Of a stretch of DNA of 64,000 nt, positions 1-8,845 are shown in pieces. Below the pieces are notes generated by a model. The model made no database searches. It was not told the DNA's origin and saw nothing but the letters and a program-made list of their open reading frames with translations. A program made the position numbers and the translations under genes. The stretch lies in assembly GCA_900317055.1 (NCBI GenBank), contig ONFF01000018.1, positions 1-64,000 of the forward strand, in the 5' to 3' direction. Every line of letters starts with the position of its first letter. Positions within the stretch are counted from its first letter, which is position 1. Source of the DNA: an uncultured Bacteroidales bacterium (GTDB taxonomy: Bacteria; Bacteroidota; Bacteroidia; Bacteroidales; F082).

Positions 1-540
1 GCTGAACTCAGGAGCAACGCCTTCGCCAATCTTTTCGTAGCCGTGATTGACGTAGTACTGCCAGTTGCAGGTGCAGTCTGTCCAGAGATACAGCCACTCT
101 ACTCCGCGCTGCCTGAGCAATTCGATGAGGGCGTTGAGGACAGGTGTACCATAGCCAGGCTTCTGACTGATAAAGAAGGAGAGTTTTGCCGAATTGGGCA
201 GCATCTTAGACTGTAGTTCTGCATCCGTCCTCGTCAGGTAACGCTCGTTGGTCAAGAGCGTCTGCTGCTCTTCGTTCGTCATGTTGGGCAGTTGGCTTCG
301 CAACCACGAAGCAGCATCGTTCGTGTCACCAGGCAACCATGCAAAGGCGATGGCCTGCAGACCTTCTTCGTCTTCTGCCTGAAAAGCCAAATCAGCAGAA
401 TACAAGCTGTATCTGGTCAAATGCTGGCAGAAGATACGGGCTACTTCAGAACTATGAGCACCTTGTTCCTTACCCCAGACTCCCGCCGCCATCTTTGCAA
501 CGAGGTCTATTCCTTCCAGAGTGAATTGTTTGATAGCCAT
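1..540 (-). CDS. GNAT-family N-acetyltransferase, C-terminus cut by window edge
   Basis: The reading frame is open from an ATG at 540 down to base 1 (180 codons) and runs off the window, so the C-terminus is missing. The visible end (WLYLWTDCTCNWQYYVNHGY, then EKIGEG) has the shape of the last strands of a GNAT fold, where a Tyr and a turn precede the final beta strand. The family transfers an acyl group from acyl-CoA to an amine; the substrate cannot be told. A Bacteroidetes -7 box (TACTTTTG) lies at 707-714 on the same strand, about 170 bases upstream. Whether the gene belongs to the mobile element or to flanking chromosome is not clear. Confidence 0.72.
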   Translation of the reverse strand, partial: MAIKQFTLEGIDLVAKMAAGVWGKEQGAHSSEVARIFCQHLTRYSLYSADLAFQAEDEEGLQAIAFAWLPGDTNDAASWLRSQLPNMTNEEQQTLLTNERYLTRTDAELQSKMLPNSAKLSFFISQKPGYGTPVLNALIELLRQRGVEWLYLWTDCTCNWQYYVNHGYEKIGEGVAPEFS

Positions 541-706
541 AAATTCCGATTTATCTGTTTCTAAAGAGTAGCAATTACTATGAGTCTTCAACACCCACTG
601 CCGTCAATGCTACACGTAAGCATGACAAAGATAACCAGCAACTTCACCTTTGCCGATGCCAGCCAATGTGTTCGCCACTATGATGTCTTTTCTCTCTTTC
701 ACGATG

Positions 707-714
707 CAAAAGTA
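707..714 (-). promoter_or_regulatory. Putative -7 promoter box (TACTTTTG)
   Basis: Matches the Bacteroidetes TAnnTTTG consensus on the minus strand. No clear TTTG lies at the right distance upstream. It would drive the acetyltransferase gene with an unusually long leader of about 160 bases. That leader contains a 30-codon GTG frame (610-702) ending in TAG, which I do not call as a gene. Confidence 0.4.
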
Positions 715-739
715 GTCAAATTCTTTTATTGAGGTGATG

Positions 740-1800
740 TTTTTGAGGGCTTTCAAGTACGTTGAAGCTTTAAGATAGCAGTTGAGACAGCCGCTGGCGC
801 GGTGTTTTTGCCCATCATCAAGCTTTAGTCGTGGGTAAGGCGCGACGGCCTTTCATTGAGTTTTTATGCAGGCGAGCCGCTTACATGCCTGATGAGGCCG
901 CACTGGGCATGTGTCGTTTTTTTTTCGTTAGTTTTTCGTGCTAACGTGCTTTCGTTATTCGTGATTACGAGCTGACGAAGCAGTTGGGGCTGAAAAACGA
1001 CTCTTGCCCAGGGCGATTTAGAAGTGGTGGCAGGCCGTCGCGCGGCGCTGGGCGGTGATGTCGACGAGCAGAGTGGTCTACCGCAGGAACGAGGACAGCC
1101 ACCCTGCTCGGCGGCTTTACCGCACAGCTTTGGGGAGGCAAAGTAGAAGCCCAAGCCTTGCAAAAACCGTGACAGCGGCGGCTTGGTCGGTAAAAACCAA
1201 TGATGGGAGCTATAGGACGGATGGGACTTATAGTGAAGGGTCGGTGCCCTCTTACGGGGTGCGGCTGCTGTTATTGGCCGCGTAGGTGAGCGGAACAGGC
1301 GTTTTGTGGGTGAGAGACGGCGCGACCGACTACGGCACAACAAGCTTCTTTTTAAGTGTGGCTTTCCAGCGATGGTGGGGCTGGTGCGGCTGGGCGACCT
1401 GACGACGGACTGTAGCGGAGCGAGCAGACAACGGCGGAGTTTACGGAGCCATTGTCTGCCCGTCGGAGCGGAAGGTAGTTGTCAGGGCGCGAAGGGTTGG
1501 ACACTCTCGATGAAGCTGAGGGAGCATCGTTTGCGGAGGTGAAAACGCCCGTGTAGCGACCGAAGCGGCGAATGGCAGCAGCTTAGGTTTGTGCGGCTGA
1601 CGGGATAAACACGATGTGGAGCGCCTCGACGAGGCCTGAAGAATTGGGGTAGGCAGCGCGTGCCGCGTTAGTGGAGCGATGGACACAGAGAGGTACGAAC
1701 CGTGGCCGTCGCGGAACGGTAGCGGCTATAGCACTGCCGGACACAAGACAAAGGCTTCGGCGGGGTGCGGAACTCCTTGACGGGGTTTGGGATGGTAAGA
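740..1800. other. GC-rich, hairpin-rich non-coding block, about 1.06 kb
   Basis: No frame here looks like protein: translations on both strands are Arg/Ser/Pro-rich, lack recognisable domains and overlap one another in several frames. Base composition is clearly more GC-rich than the flanking genes. Several inverted repeats are visible; the best is at 1424-1459 (GCAGACAA paired with TTGTCTGC, plus an inner GGC/GCC). It abuts the 3' end of the DUF262 gene at the outer edge of the element cargo. It could be a structured RNA, an element end, or a transfer-origin region. The sequence alone does not decide. Confidence 0.5.
1424..1459. repeat. Strong inverted repeat inside the GC-rich block
   Basis: An 8-bp perfect stem (GCAGACAA / TTGTCTGC) continues after a one-base mismatch into GGC/GCC, closing a loop of about 12 bases. 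It is not followed by a T-run on either strand, so it is not a standard terminator. It supports the idea that the block is selected as structured nucleic acid. Confidence 0.6.
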
Positions 1801-1803
1801 GTG

Positions 1804-3660
1804 TCAATTATCAATTTCCCAAATGATCTTGACTATTTCATACAGCAACTTGTTGCGTTGTTCAAGGGCTCCTTTGTCGAAAACAGCAATAGGACAAATC
1901 TGAATGCCACATTTCGAGTTAAGCTTTTCATTGAATGCTTCCAGCTCTTTATTTACATGATGGAAAGCATCCACAAGTGTGTGTCCCCAAACAAGACCTG
2001 CGCTGTAGGTCTTCAATTTGTCAACGTACTCTTCGTTGCCTGAGCTAATGTTGTCTATGTCTTTTAACAACAACAATCCTCCGAGTTGGTTGCGACTCGT
2101 CTCGAATTCTTCCTCTGAATCAAAGTAATTCTTATTTGTTTCATTGTGGCTGAGAATATGTTCGATATGATATCCCCTCTTATCACTTGTTTTGGTCGAA
2201 ATATATTCTACCGTATCTTGCATGTTTTGTTGTAGGCCGTCGCAAATGTATTTTTCAACTCTTGCCAAGAAATAGCGCAAAGCTCTCTTTTCTATATTGT
2301 GATAACCCATCGACTTGAACGTTGTATAATCCAACAATGAAGACAAGCTTTCTTTGTTTCTGCGCTCGCTGATAGTTGCTTTTAATACACCATCAAACAT
2401 TTCTCGATAATCCTTTACTGCTTTTCCACGAATCACACCATTAAGGTTATATGAAATCTCCTGGAATGCATTACTGTCATAAACACCATTCAATCTCAAC
2501 AACATATATAACCTGTCGTATTCACGTGCTATCTCGCGGATTTTTTCATCTTCTTGGGGGTCATTGATTTCACACGCCGAAAGTATTATAGCAAAATGTC
2601 CCTTAAGATCATGAATGTTGCTTATATAAGCCAAAAACTCATCTTTCAACTCGTTGTTGCGAATTTTCGCGTATAACTTGCTGTAATACGGTAAAGAATC
2701 TCCAATAAAACTTTTAATGTTTACGATTTGTTTCTTATCGGTTTTTCTGAAAGCCAAACTTTGGCCAATGTCGTTGCTCTCGAAGATATATCTATGATAG
2801 GCATTGTTAATGGAACTCTCGATTTTTGAATTGCGTTTAAAGATGAACCTTGAACGAAGGAAATCCACAAAGAAAGCATCCTCCATACTAAAAAGTCGTG
2901 ACATGGCTTCATCCCACAAATTAGAATACATCTCGGTGTCGTTTTTATCTAACGCCCCCACAAGTTTGCCTTTCAAGATTTCAAAGGGCTTCAAGGCCTC
3001 TCCTCTATCGTTGATTACCTCAAAAATCATTGGGGTGTCATCTTTTGTGATGGTCAATTCAACCAATACAAGACGTTCCAAAAAGTAGCTAATAAATGTA
3101 TCCAGCTTTTTGGAATCCATATTCTTGTCGTCAATATACTTGGAGATATCAACGTATCTATTCCACAGTGTTTCCTCGGTTTTGTTTTTGAATTCTTTTG
3201 GAGCTTCATCGTCACCATTGAGGATTTTATCCATCATCATGTGACGTTTATCGTGATCCAATCTGAAAATGTTACCCTTCCATTTATCGCGACCATAGAT
3301 GCACTCCTTCAAGGTGTCCTTCAGGTATTCATTCTCTGTGATATGATACAACTTTGTTGCTATCAGTGTAAGTGTTGAAAGACGTTGCTGGCCATCAACA
3401 ATATACACTTTGCCGTTGATGTTGTTGGTAATAAAAATGTTGAGGTAATACCAGTTGAACTTTTCTATCAGATCTTGTGTCAGTTCGGCATCTTTGTACT
3501 CTTCATAGGACAACTCAAATGCATAGAAAATGTCGCGCAATAGGATTTCAACAGTTTCCTTTGACCAAACATATTCTCTTTGGTAAAAGTCAATATAATA
3601 GGATTTGTTTTTTAGACAGATTTCAACGGTCTGTTTTTCTGGTGTGATTGTTTGCTGCAT
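1804..3660 (-). CDS. DUF262/DUF1524 (GmrSD-type) restriction protein
   Basis: A 618-residue protein with the two halves of GmrSD-type modification-dependent restriction enzymes in one chain. The DUF262 half has the FYQREYVW motif (about 25-32), the hallmark DGQQR at 89-93 that binds and hydrolyses nucleotide, and NDRGE near 217. The C-terminal half carries an HNH-type nuclease signature, HIEHILSHN, at 498-506, followed by NQLGGLLLL as in DUF1524. Known members cut DNA with modified (for example glucosylated or phosphorothioated) bases, so a role against phages with modified genomes is inferred. It lies 36 bases downstream of the restriction-modification gene on the same strand, probably co-transcribed; both proteins begin MQQ. 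Confidence 0.88.
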   Translation of the reverse strand: MQQTITPEKQTVEICLKNKSYYIDFYQREYVWSKETVEILLRDIFYAFELSYEEYKDAELTQDLIEKFNWYYLNIFITNNINGKVYIVDGQQRLSTLTLIATKLYHITENEYLKDTLKECIYGRDKWKGNIFRLDHDKRHMMMDKILNGDDEAPKEFKNKTEETLWNRYVDISKYIDDKNMDSKKLDTFISYFLERLVLVELTITKDDTPMIFEVINDRGEALKPFEILKGKLVGALDKNDTEMYSNLWDEAMSRLFSMEDAFFVDFLRSRFIFKRNSKIESSINNAYHRYIFESNDIGQSLAFRKTDKKQIVNIKSFIGDSLPYYSKLYAKIRNNELKDEFLAYISNIHDLKGHFAIILSACEINDPQEDEKIREIAREYDRLYMLLRLNGVYDSNAFQEISYNLNGVIRGKAVKDYREMFDGVLKATISERRNKESLSSLLDYTTFKSMGYHNIEKRALRYFLARVEKYICDGLQQNMQDTVEYISTKTSDKRGYHIEHILSHNETNKNYFDSEEEFETSRNQLGGLLLLKDIDNISSGNEEYVDKLKTYSAGLVWGHTLVDAFHHVNKELEAFNEKLNSKCGIQICPIAVFDKGALEQRNKLLYEIVKIIWEIDN

Positions 3661-3696
3661 ATCTGTTAATAATCAAATTTCTAATCTTATTTTCAA

Positions 3697-6600
3697 TTAT
3701 ACATCTATCTCCTTCATCAACTTATCCGTTTCAAGCAAAACGGTGATGATTTTGCGGTAGTGCGCAATATCATCAAAAGTGAGTGTGCGGCCTTTACGGT
3801 CTTTGAGCCACTTTTGGGCGGGCTGGTAGCCACCGATGTAGAAGTTCCAAGCCGTTTCTGGAACATCCTCAAAGCACTGCTCCTTGTTTATCCACACACT
3901 GCCGCCTTTGTATTCGGGCTTGTCAACCATGTTGCTACCAGGATTGTTGAACTGCGCGTGTTTGGTTGGCGGCACGTCTTCCATAAGGTGTAGCTTGCGC
4001 AGTTGCTCACCAATAGCCGCCAAACGGTGATATTCCTCCGCATTTTCAGGATATGGGATGCGTGGAAAGTCGATTTTTAGGAACTCTTTGTATTTAGCGC
4101 GATAGCTCGGCGAGTGCAGTATAGCATAGATGTAGTTGAATAGATCCTCGGGCGTTATTTCTTCGCCCACCGCTGCGTTTACCTTACCCCATATCTCCTT
4201 GTTAAGATTTGGCACGCGGACTGCGCCGTCTTGGCTGTACAGGTATAGAGGGAAGAATCGACAATTGTCAAATGATGATATACCATCTTTGTCCACCAAA
4301 GTGTCAGTAATAAAGAAATTGTTTGTTAGTGCTCGTCGGGTATTCCTAACAGCTAAAAAGGCGATATTTGGAAATAATAAGTGGTATGATTCCGGCATTC
4401 TTGGACGAGCCATGAAACCGCTGGATTTTCCTGTAAAATATGTCCATCTTTTATCGAATGGTCTATAGAGAACCTTAGCATAACGTCCGTTATTATTTAA
4501 TACATCTTGCTTTGTCCATTCAACTTTCCATGCAACACCATCTTCGCCAACACTTAGTTCGTTTCTACAATCCTCTGTATCTTTCGTTTTCAATACGCGA
4601 ATAATGTTCTCAATTTTTTCTTTCGAGAACTGATAGACAAAATCATCCCGCTTTGTCTGAATGCCAGAGTTGCACACTGGTAATAATTCATCTAACTTGA
4701 AACCCGATTCATAATCTTTCTGTGTAGAAAAATCTTTTGGCACAAAGAAATAATAAGGCTCTTGTGGCTGTAATTGTTTCCAAAGAGTGTTGTCAAGGAA
4801 ATGGGTATTAAGGAATTCGTATTTATCATCACGTAAGCCATAAAGATCAAAATGGAACACTTCCGCATCCTTGTTTGAGTGAGTGCCGTTTTTTACAAAA
4901 ATGTTAATGCTAACACCTTGCATGATGTCGAATACATTTTCATCCTTGTTTCCTTCGGGAGTTGTTTCTTGCTTTCGGGCATTACCATGCAAGTCAAGTA
5001 TATAAATATGGTCAAAAGTCTGCATTAGGCTTTTACGCATCTGACGATGGGTAATTCCATCAATAAAGCTGTTTGCGCTGATATATGCCAAGATGCCCTC
5101 TCCGTTCTTTGATACGTAATCTTGTCCAAGACGAATAAACTTTATATAATCGTCGTCAAGGTTGATTTTACGTTCATTCAAACCTTTCTTATAATCATCC
5201 AAAAGGTTCAAAATCCAAGGACTGCGATTGCAACTGCTTACACTATATGGTGGATTGCCAATCATCACCATTACTGGGCAGTCGCGCTTGATGTGGCTTG
5301 CCTCATTGCTCTCTTGGCTAATAGCCGCAGAAAAGAGAGTGCCAGTGTCGGCATTGTGCTCTTCAAGGCTGTTGGTGAGGTAAATGCGCAGTCGTCTGTC
5401 GCTCTGCTGAGTGAAGCCCGTCTCACGAAGCACCATGTTGAGTTTGAGGTGGGCAATGGTGTAGGAGGCCATCATTAGCTCGAAGCCGTTCAATCTGGGT
5501 AACAAATGCTGCTCCACGTAGCTGCCCCAAGCACCCCATTGCCCTTCCATGTTGGCATGGATTTGACGGATGACGGTGGCAAGGAAGGTGCCTGTGCCCG
5601 TGGCTGGGTCGAGAATCTGCACACGATGCATTCGTTTTTTCAGAGTTTTGCTATCCCCCTTCTTGCCGGAATACTGGTCGTTCACAACTTCGTGGTCAAT
5701 CATGGAATTGTCAGCCAGACCCATGGGTAGATTGAAGTCATGTTTCAAGATGTCATCCACAGCGCGCACGATGAAGTCAACCACGGGTTGCGGAGTGTAG
5801 TAAACGCCGCGCTGAGCCTTGGTTTGAGGGTCGTATTGGCCAAGGAAGTCCTCGTAGAAGTGCATCATCGGGTCGTTTCGCTTGGTGGCCTCGCCGAAAT
5901 CTTTCATCACCGTGTCCATGTCGGTTACACGGAAGGCCTCCACGAGGTCGTCAACGATCCACTCAATGCGGTTGTCGATGTTGAAGCCCGCAATGTCGTT
6001 GAAAATCTTCCGCAAGAAGGGGTTGCTCTTTGGGATGAGTGTGTTGGCTTCCATGCGCGAGAAATCTTCAGGAGTGGGGTCATTCAACCTTGCTGAGAAC
6101 AAACCATAAGCGATGGTTTGAGCGTAGATATCGGCAAAAGTCTTGTTGTTAAGGTCGTGGATGAGAAGGTCTTTGAACACCTTCATCTGCTGCGCCAACT
6201 CGGTGGTGCCGTCGGGGTCGTTGTCCAAGGCTTTCTCAATCACTTGCGCCAGCATCCGAGCTTTGCTCGCCATCACCTTGGCCAACTTCACTGGAGAGGT
6301 GATTTTCTGTGGCTTCGAGTTAACCAGCCTCGAAACCAACTGGAGGAAAGGCTCCTCGTTAGCTTCGTTCACCACAATCTTATTGCCACGAATCTCTGCC
6401 AAGCGCACAGCATCTTGAAACTCTCCACCGATATAAAGGTGGAAGTCGAGATAGTCGGTGAAGACAATGCTGTTGAGCGAGTTCTTATAACGCTCAAACT
6501 GTTCGCGGTGTTCACGGTTGCCGTCGAGGTCGCGGTCATCGAGGTCTTTGGCTTCCATGAAGGCCATCGGCACGTCGCCATGTAGGATGATGTAGTCAGG

Positions 6601-6765
6601 AGCTCCGCAAGCAATCCTTGCCGGCTCGTTGACGATGGTATAGCCCTTTGGCAGCAAGGCGGTCATAAGATTCTGGAGTGGCACGCGATAGGCGTGTTCG
6701 CGGGCAACGCCTGTGGCGTAAAGATTATTCAGATCTGTGATGTAGTTTTTGACGCATTGTTGCAT
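3697..6765 (-). CDS. Single-chain restriction-modification enzyme (type ISP/IIG-like)
   Basis: About 1022 residues. The N-terminus has a PD-(D/E)XK nuclease pattern (GAPDY with Asp57, then MEAKD with Glu71 and Lys73). The middle is an adenine-N6 methyltransferase: SAM motif I LDPATGTGTF near 385-395 and catalytic NPPY near 503-506. The C-terminal third resembles the type ISP specificity region (SYRAKYKEFLKIDFPRIPYP). No helicase domain is seen, so it resembles cut-and-modify enzymes of the IIG/IIL kind rather than a translocating ISP enzyme. The frame extends upstream to 6882, but the ATG at 6765 fits the domain start and lies just after a TATTTTTG box (6790-6797). A WYL regulator is divergent upstream; the GmrSD-like gene follows. 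Confidence 0.87.
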   Translation of the reverse strand: MQQCVKNYITDLNNLYATGVAREHAYRVPLQNLMTALLPKGYTIVNEPARIACGAPDYIILHGDVPMAFMEAKDLDDRDLDGNREHREQFERYKNSLNSIVFTDYLDFHLYIGGEFQDAVRLAEIRGNKIVVNEANEEPFLQLVSRLVNSKPQKITSPVKLAKVMASKARMLAQVIEKALDNDPDGTTELAQQMKVFKDLLIHDLNNKTFADIYAQTIAYGLFSARLNDPTPEDFSRMEANTLIPKSNPFLRKIFNDIAGFNIDNRIEWIVDDLVEAFRVTDMDTVMKDFGEATKRNDPMMHFYEDFLGQYDPQTKAQRGVYYTPQPVVDFIVRAVDDILKHDFNLPMGLADNSMIDHEVVNDQYSGKKGDSKTLKKRMHRVQILDPATGTGTFLATVIRQIHANMEGQWGAWGSYVEQHLLPRLNGFELMMASYTIAHLKLNMVLRETGFTQQSDRRLRIYLTNSLEEHNADTGTLFSAAISQESNEASHIKRDCPVMVMIGNPPYSVSSCNRSPWILNLLDDYKKGLNERKINLDDDYIKFIRLGQDYVSKNGEGILAYISANSFIDGITHRQMRKSLMQTFDHIYILDLHGNARKQETTPEGNKDENVFDIMQGVSINIFVKNGTHSNKDAEVFHFDLYGLRDDKYEFLNTHFLDNTLWKQLQPQEPYYFFVPKDFSTQKDYESGFKLDELLPVCNSGIQTKRDDFVYQFSKEKIENIIRVLKTKDTEDCRNELSVGEDGVAWKVEWTKQDVLNNNGRYAKVLYRPFDKRWTYFTGKSSGFMARPRMPESYHLLFPNIAFLAVRNTRRALTNNFFITDTLVDKDGISSFDNCRFFPLYLYSQDGAVRVPNLNKEIWGKVNAAVGEEITPEDLFNYIYAILHSPSYRAKYKEFLKIDFPRIPYPENAEEYHRLAAIGEQLRKLHLMEDVPPTKHAQFNNPGSNMVDKPEYKGGSVWINKEQCFEDVPETAWNFYIGGYQPAQKWLKDRKGRTLTFDDIAHYRKIITVLLETDKLMKEIDV

Positions 6766-6789
6766 GGTAACGACTTCTTTATAGAAGCG

Positions 6790-6797
6790 CAAAAATA
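6790..6797 (-). promoter_or_regulatory. Putative -7 box for the restriction-modification operon
   Basis: TATTTTTG on the minus strand matches TAnnTTTG. Transcription would begin about 15-20 bases before the ATG at 6765. A perfect 12-bp palindrome (6806-6817) sits immediately upstream, where a repressor would block polymerase. Confidence 0.5.
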
Positions 6798-6805
6798 GGG
6801 AAAAG

Positions 6806-6817
6806 TATTTATAAATA
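6806..6817. promoter_or_regulatory. 12-bp palindrome, candidate WYL operator
   Basis: TATTTATAAATA is its own reverse complement and lies between the divergent start points of the restriction-modification gene and the WYL regulator, beside the -7 box at 6790-6797. A regulator site is plausible, but AT-rich palindromes arise easily by chance. Confidence 0.35.
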
Positions 6818-6840
6818 GGAATAAGAATCAAAACAATTCG

Positions 6841-6848
6841 TAGTTTTG
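6841..6848 (+). promoter_or_regulatory. Putative -7 box for the WYL regulator gene
   Basis: TAGTTTTG matches TAnnTTTG and lies 37 bases before the ATG at 6886, giving a normal leader of about 30 bases. No good TTTG element is visible at the expected -33 position. Confidence 0.45.
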
Positions 6849-6885
6849 CAAAATCAGAGAAAACAATATCTATCCATAACATAGT

Positions 6886-7782
6886 ATGAAAGCATCAATA
6901 CTATTCAAACAATATGTATGGTTGGTAGATACCATTAGGCGAGCGGGGCGCATAACGCTGCGCGAAATCAATGAACGATGGCTGCGTACAGAGATGAGCG
7001 AAGGCATCCCATACAGCCGTACCACCTTCCGCCGACACCGTGAAGAGGTGGAAGAAATGTTCGGTATCGTCATTGATTGCGATAGCGAGAATCGTTATTT
7101 TATCGACGACCCATCACTGATGAGCAATGACAGTGTTCCGCGTTGGATGCTCAGCACTTTGGCGGTAAGCAACATCGTAAGTGAGGCTCGTGGGTTGCAT
7201 GACCGAATCCTTTTGGAAAGCATACCCAGCGAGAGCGAACACCTACAGCAGGTGATTGAAGCTATGCGCAATTCCCATCGAATTAGCATCTCATACCGAC
7301 GATATGGCGATGAGAAGCCCTCCAAATGGAGGGTGGAGCCCTATTGCATCAAGCTGTTTCGCCGCAGATGGTATTTGTTGGGACGCTTCGAAAGAGGCGG
7401 TTTCATCACTCTTTCTTTCGATCGTATGTTGGAAATCAGCGTTACCGAAGAGACATTCAAAATGGATCGAAAATTCGATGCACAGACCTATTTTAGCGAT
7501 TACTTTGGTGTGATGACGGATGACCGACTGCCTATTGAACACATAGTATTGCGGGCATACGGGAATGAGCCCTATTACCTGCGAGACCTGCCGTTGCACC
7601 CAACGCAAAGAGAAGTTGCAACAGGCGAAGACTATACCGATTTTGAGGTCTGTCTGCATCCAACACGAGATTTTTTGGCCTATATTCTCTCACGAGGTGG
7701 ATGGGTTCAAGTAATATCTCCTGAAAGTATTGTATTGGAAATCAAACAAATGCTTAATGCAGCCGAAGAGAATTACAAATAA
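6886..7782 (+). CDS. WYL-domain transcriptional regulator (BrxR/CapW-like layout)
   Basis: A 298-residue protein with an N-terminal winged helix-turn-helix (about 1-75, including YSRTTFRRHREEVEEMFG), a WYL domain (about 120-200, RVEPYCIKLFRRRWYLLGRF) and a C-terminal WCX-like extension (about 205-290). WYL proteins bind ligands such as nucleic-acid fragments or nucleotides and commonly control defence genes; BrxR and CapW are characterised examples. It is divergent from the restriction-modification/GmrSD operon with about 120 bases between the start codons, so it probably represses that operon and itself. That role is inference from position and domain layout. Confidence 0.87.
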   Translation: MKASILFKQYVWLVDTIRRAGRITLREINERWLRTEMSEGIPYSRTTFRRHREEVEEMFGIVIDCDSENRYFIDDPSLMSNDSVPRWMLSTLAVSNIVSEARGLHDRILLESIPSESEHLQQVIEAMRNSHRISISYRRYGDEKPSKWRVEPYCIKLFRRRWYLLGRFERGGFITLSFDRMLEISVTEETFKMDRKFDAQTYFSDYFGVMTDDRLPIEHIVLRAYGNEPYYLRDLPLHPTQREVATGEDYTDFEVCLHPTRDFLAYILSRGGWVQVISPESIVLEIKQMLNAAEENYK

Positions 7783-7854
7783 TTTCATAACTGGCCCGTT
7801 TTTTGGCGCAGTGGCTTTGTTTTTTTGCATCGTTAAACCTTAAAACGTAAAAAA

Positions 7855-8211
7855 ATGAAAGCACACAACCTTTATTTCATGGATTGCCACCTGGCTGGCC
7901 GCAAGTATCACGATGCAGACCTCGTTTGGAATGACCTTAAAGTTGGTCAATCTGTTCGTCTTGAACGCGAGCTTCAGAATGTTCACGATGCCTACGCTGT
8001 TCAAGTCATCTTCAACAAAGATGGAGAAGACTATCTGTTGGGTTATCTTCCTCATGAAGACAATCAAAAAGTAGCATCCTTCCTTGAAATGGGTTGGGAT
8101 GATGTTTTCGACTGCCGTATCTCCAAGCTGAATCCTGACACGCATCCTGAACAGCAAGTGCAGCTGACTATCAGGATTAAGCGAAAAGAACAAGAAAAAC
8201 AACCCCAATAG
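7855..8211 (+). CDS. HIRAN-domain protein, stand-alone
   Basis: 118 residues, essentially a single HIRAN domain. The conserved pattern is visible: an N-terminal strand ending in HLAGRKYHDAD, then LKVGQSVRLERELQNVHDAY with the EL.N..D.YAV core, then LLGYLP. HIRAN domains (HLTF, Rad5) bind free 3' DNA ends; bacterial versions occur alone or fused to nucleases and helicases. It starts 72 bases after the WYL gene and is followed in the same direction by two further accessory genes. A DNA-end sensing role in a defence or mobile-element setting is plausible but unproven. Confidence 0.8.
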   Translation: MKAHNLYFMDCHLAGRKYHDADLVWNDLKVGQSVRLERELQNVHDAYAVQVIFNKDGEDYLLGYLPHEDNQKVASFLEMGWDDVFDCRISKLNPDTHPEQQVQLTIRIKRKEQEKQPQ

Positions 8212-8295
8212 TTGCTCCGGAACTACAGTCCGGGTACAACTATCAAGGCTGTTTCAATTTGCAAAAATAGAAAAAGAATTAAAATACATCTAAAT

Positions 8296-8829
8296 ATGAA
8301 CAACATGCAAGATCCAATGTATCCCTATCCAGGGGAAGGTTACTACCCGCATCAAAAGACATTCATCCTGATGTGGAATCCCGCTTTTTCAAGTGTAACA
8401 ATGGATTATCATCTGTATTGTATAGAACACTTCGACGATGAACCATTTGACTGGAGCGTCTATGAGTGGGAGAAGGCTCATGAAGGTGACAGATTCTATT
8501 TGGTTCGCGTTGGAGAAGGCAAGACTGGTATAGTGATGAGCGGTGTCTTCACTTCTGAACCATACGTGGGTGATGATTGGAACAAAAGCCGTGGAAGCAA
8601 GCAAATCCACTATATGGACATGCAGCCCAACTTTATTATCAATCCAGAGACCATGCCTATCATAACCACGGAACAGTTACAGAAAGCCATTCCTGACTTT
8701 GAGTGGAGCAAAGGCCACAGCGGCACCTTGCTAACGGAAGACCAGGCTCAAAAGTTGGAGAAGCTCTTCGCTGATTATTTGCCTACGGTGACGGATAAGG
8801 AAGATGGCGTGAATCTTTGTCTCTTATAA
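8296..8829 (+). CDS. PUA/EVE-like domain protein of unknown function
   Basis: About 177 residues from the ATG at 8296. The frame also opens at 8212, but that stretch looks like untranslated leader and the ATG at 8296 follows an A-rich region. The body (ILMWNPAFSS, DWSVYEWEKAHEGDRFYLVR, VGEGKTGIVMSG, then IHYMDM) resembles EVE/PUA-like folds, whose GDRFYL strand and Trp-lined pocket recognise modified bases in other families. I do not know a characterised member. It lies between the HIRAN gene and the WG-repeat gene on the same strand, with 16 bases to the next gene. Confidence 0.68.
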   Translation: MNNMQDPMYPYPGEGYYPHQKTFILMWNPAFSSVTMDYHLYCIEHFDDEPFDWSVYEWEKAHEGDRFYLVRVGEGKTGIVMSGVFTSEPYVGDDWNKSRGSKQIHYMDMQPNFIINPETMPIITTEQLQKAIPDFEWSKGHSGTLLTEDQAQKLEKLFADYLPTVTDKEDGVNLCLL

Positions 8830-8845
8830 TGCATAGAATCCTTGT

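Noticed and set aside
610..702. A 30-codon GTG frame upstream of the acetyltransferase
   Set aside because: It begins almost at the predicted transcript start, has no ribosome-binding context and no known relatives that I recognise.
740..1800. Group II intron or RNase P/tmRNA in the GC-rich block
   Set aside because: No domain V-like hairpin, reverse transcriptase, or conserved RNase P or tmRNA core could be found on either strand.
864..1807. Several overlapping frames of 70-160 codons on both strands
   Set aside because: They overlap one another, are Arg/Ser/Pro-rich as expected from GC-rich non-coding DNA, and show no domain, start context or consistent codon pattern.
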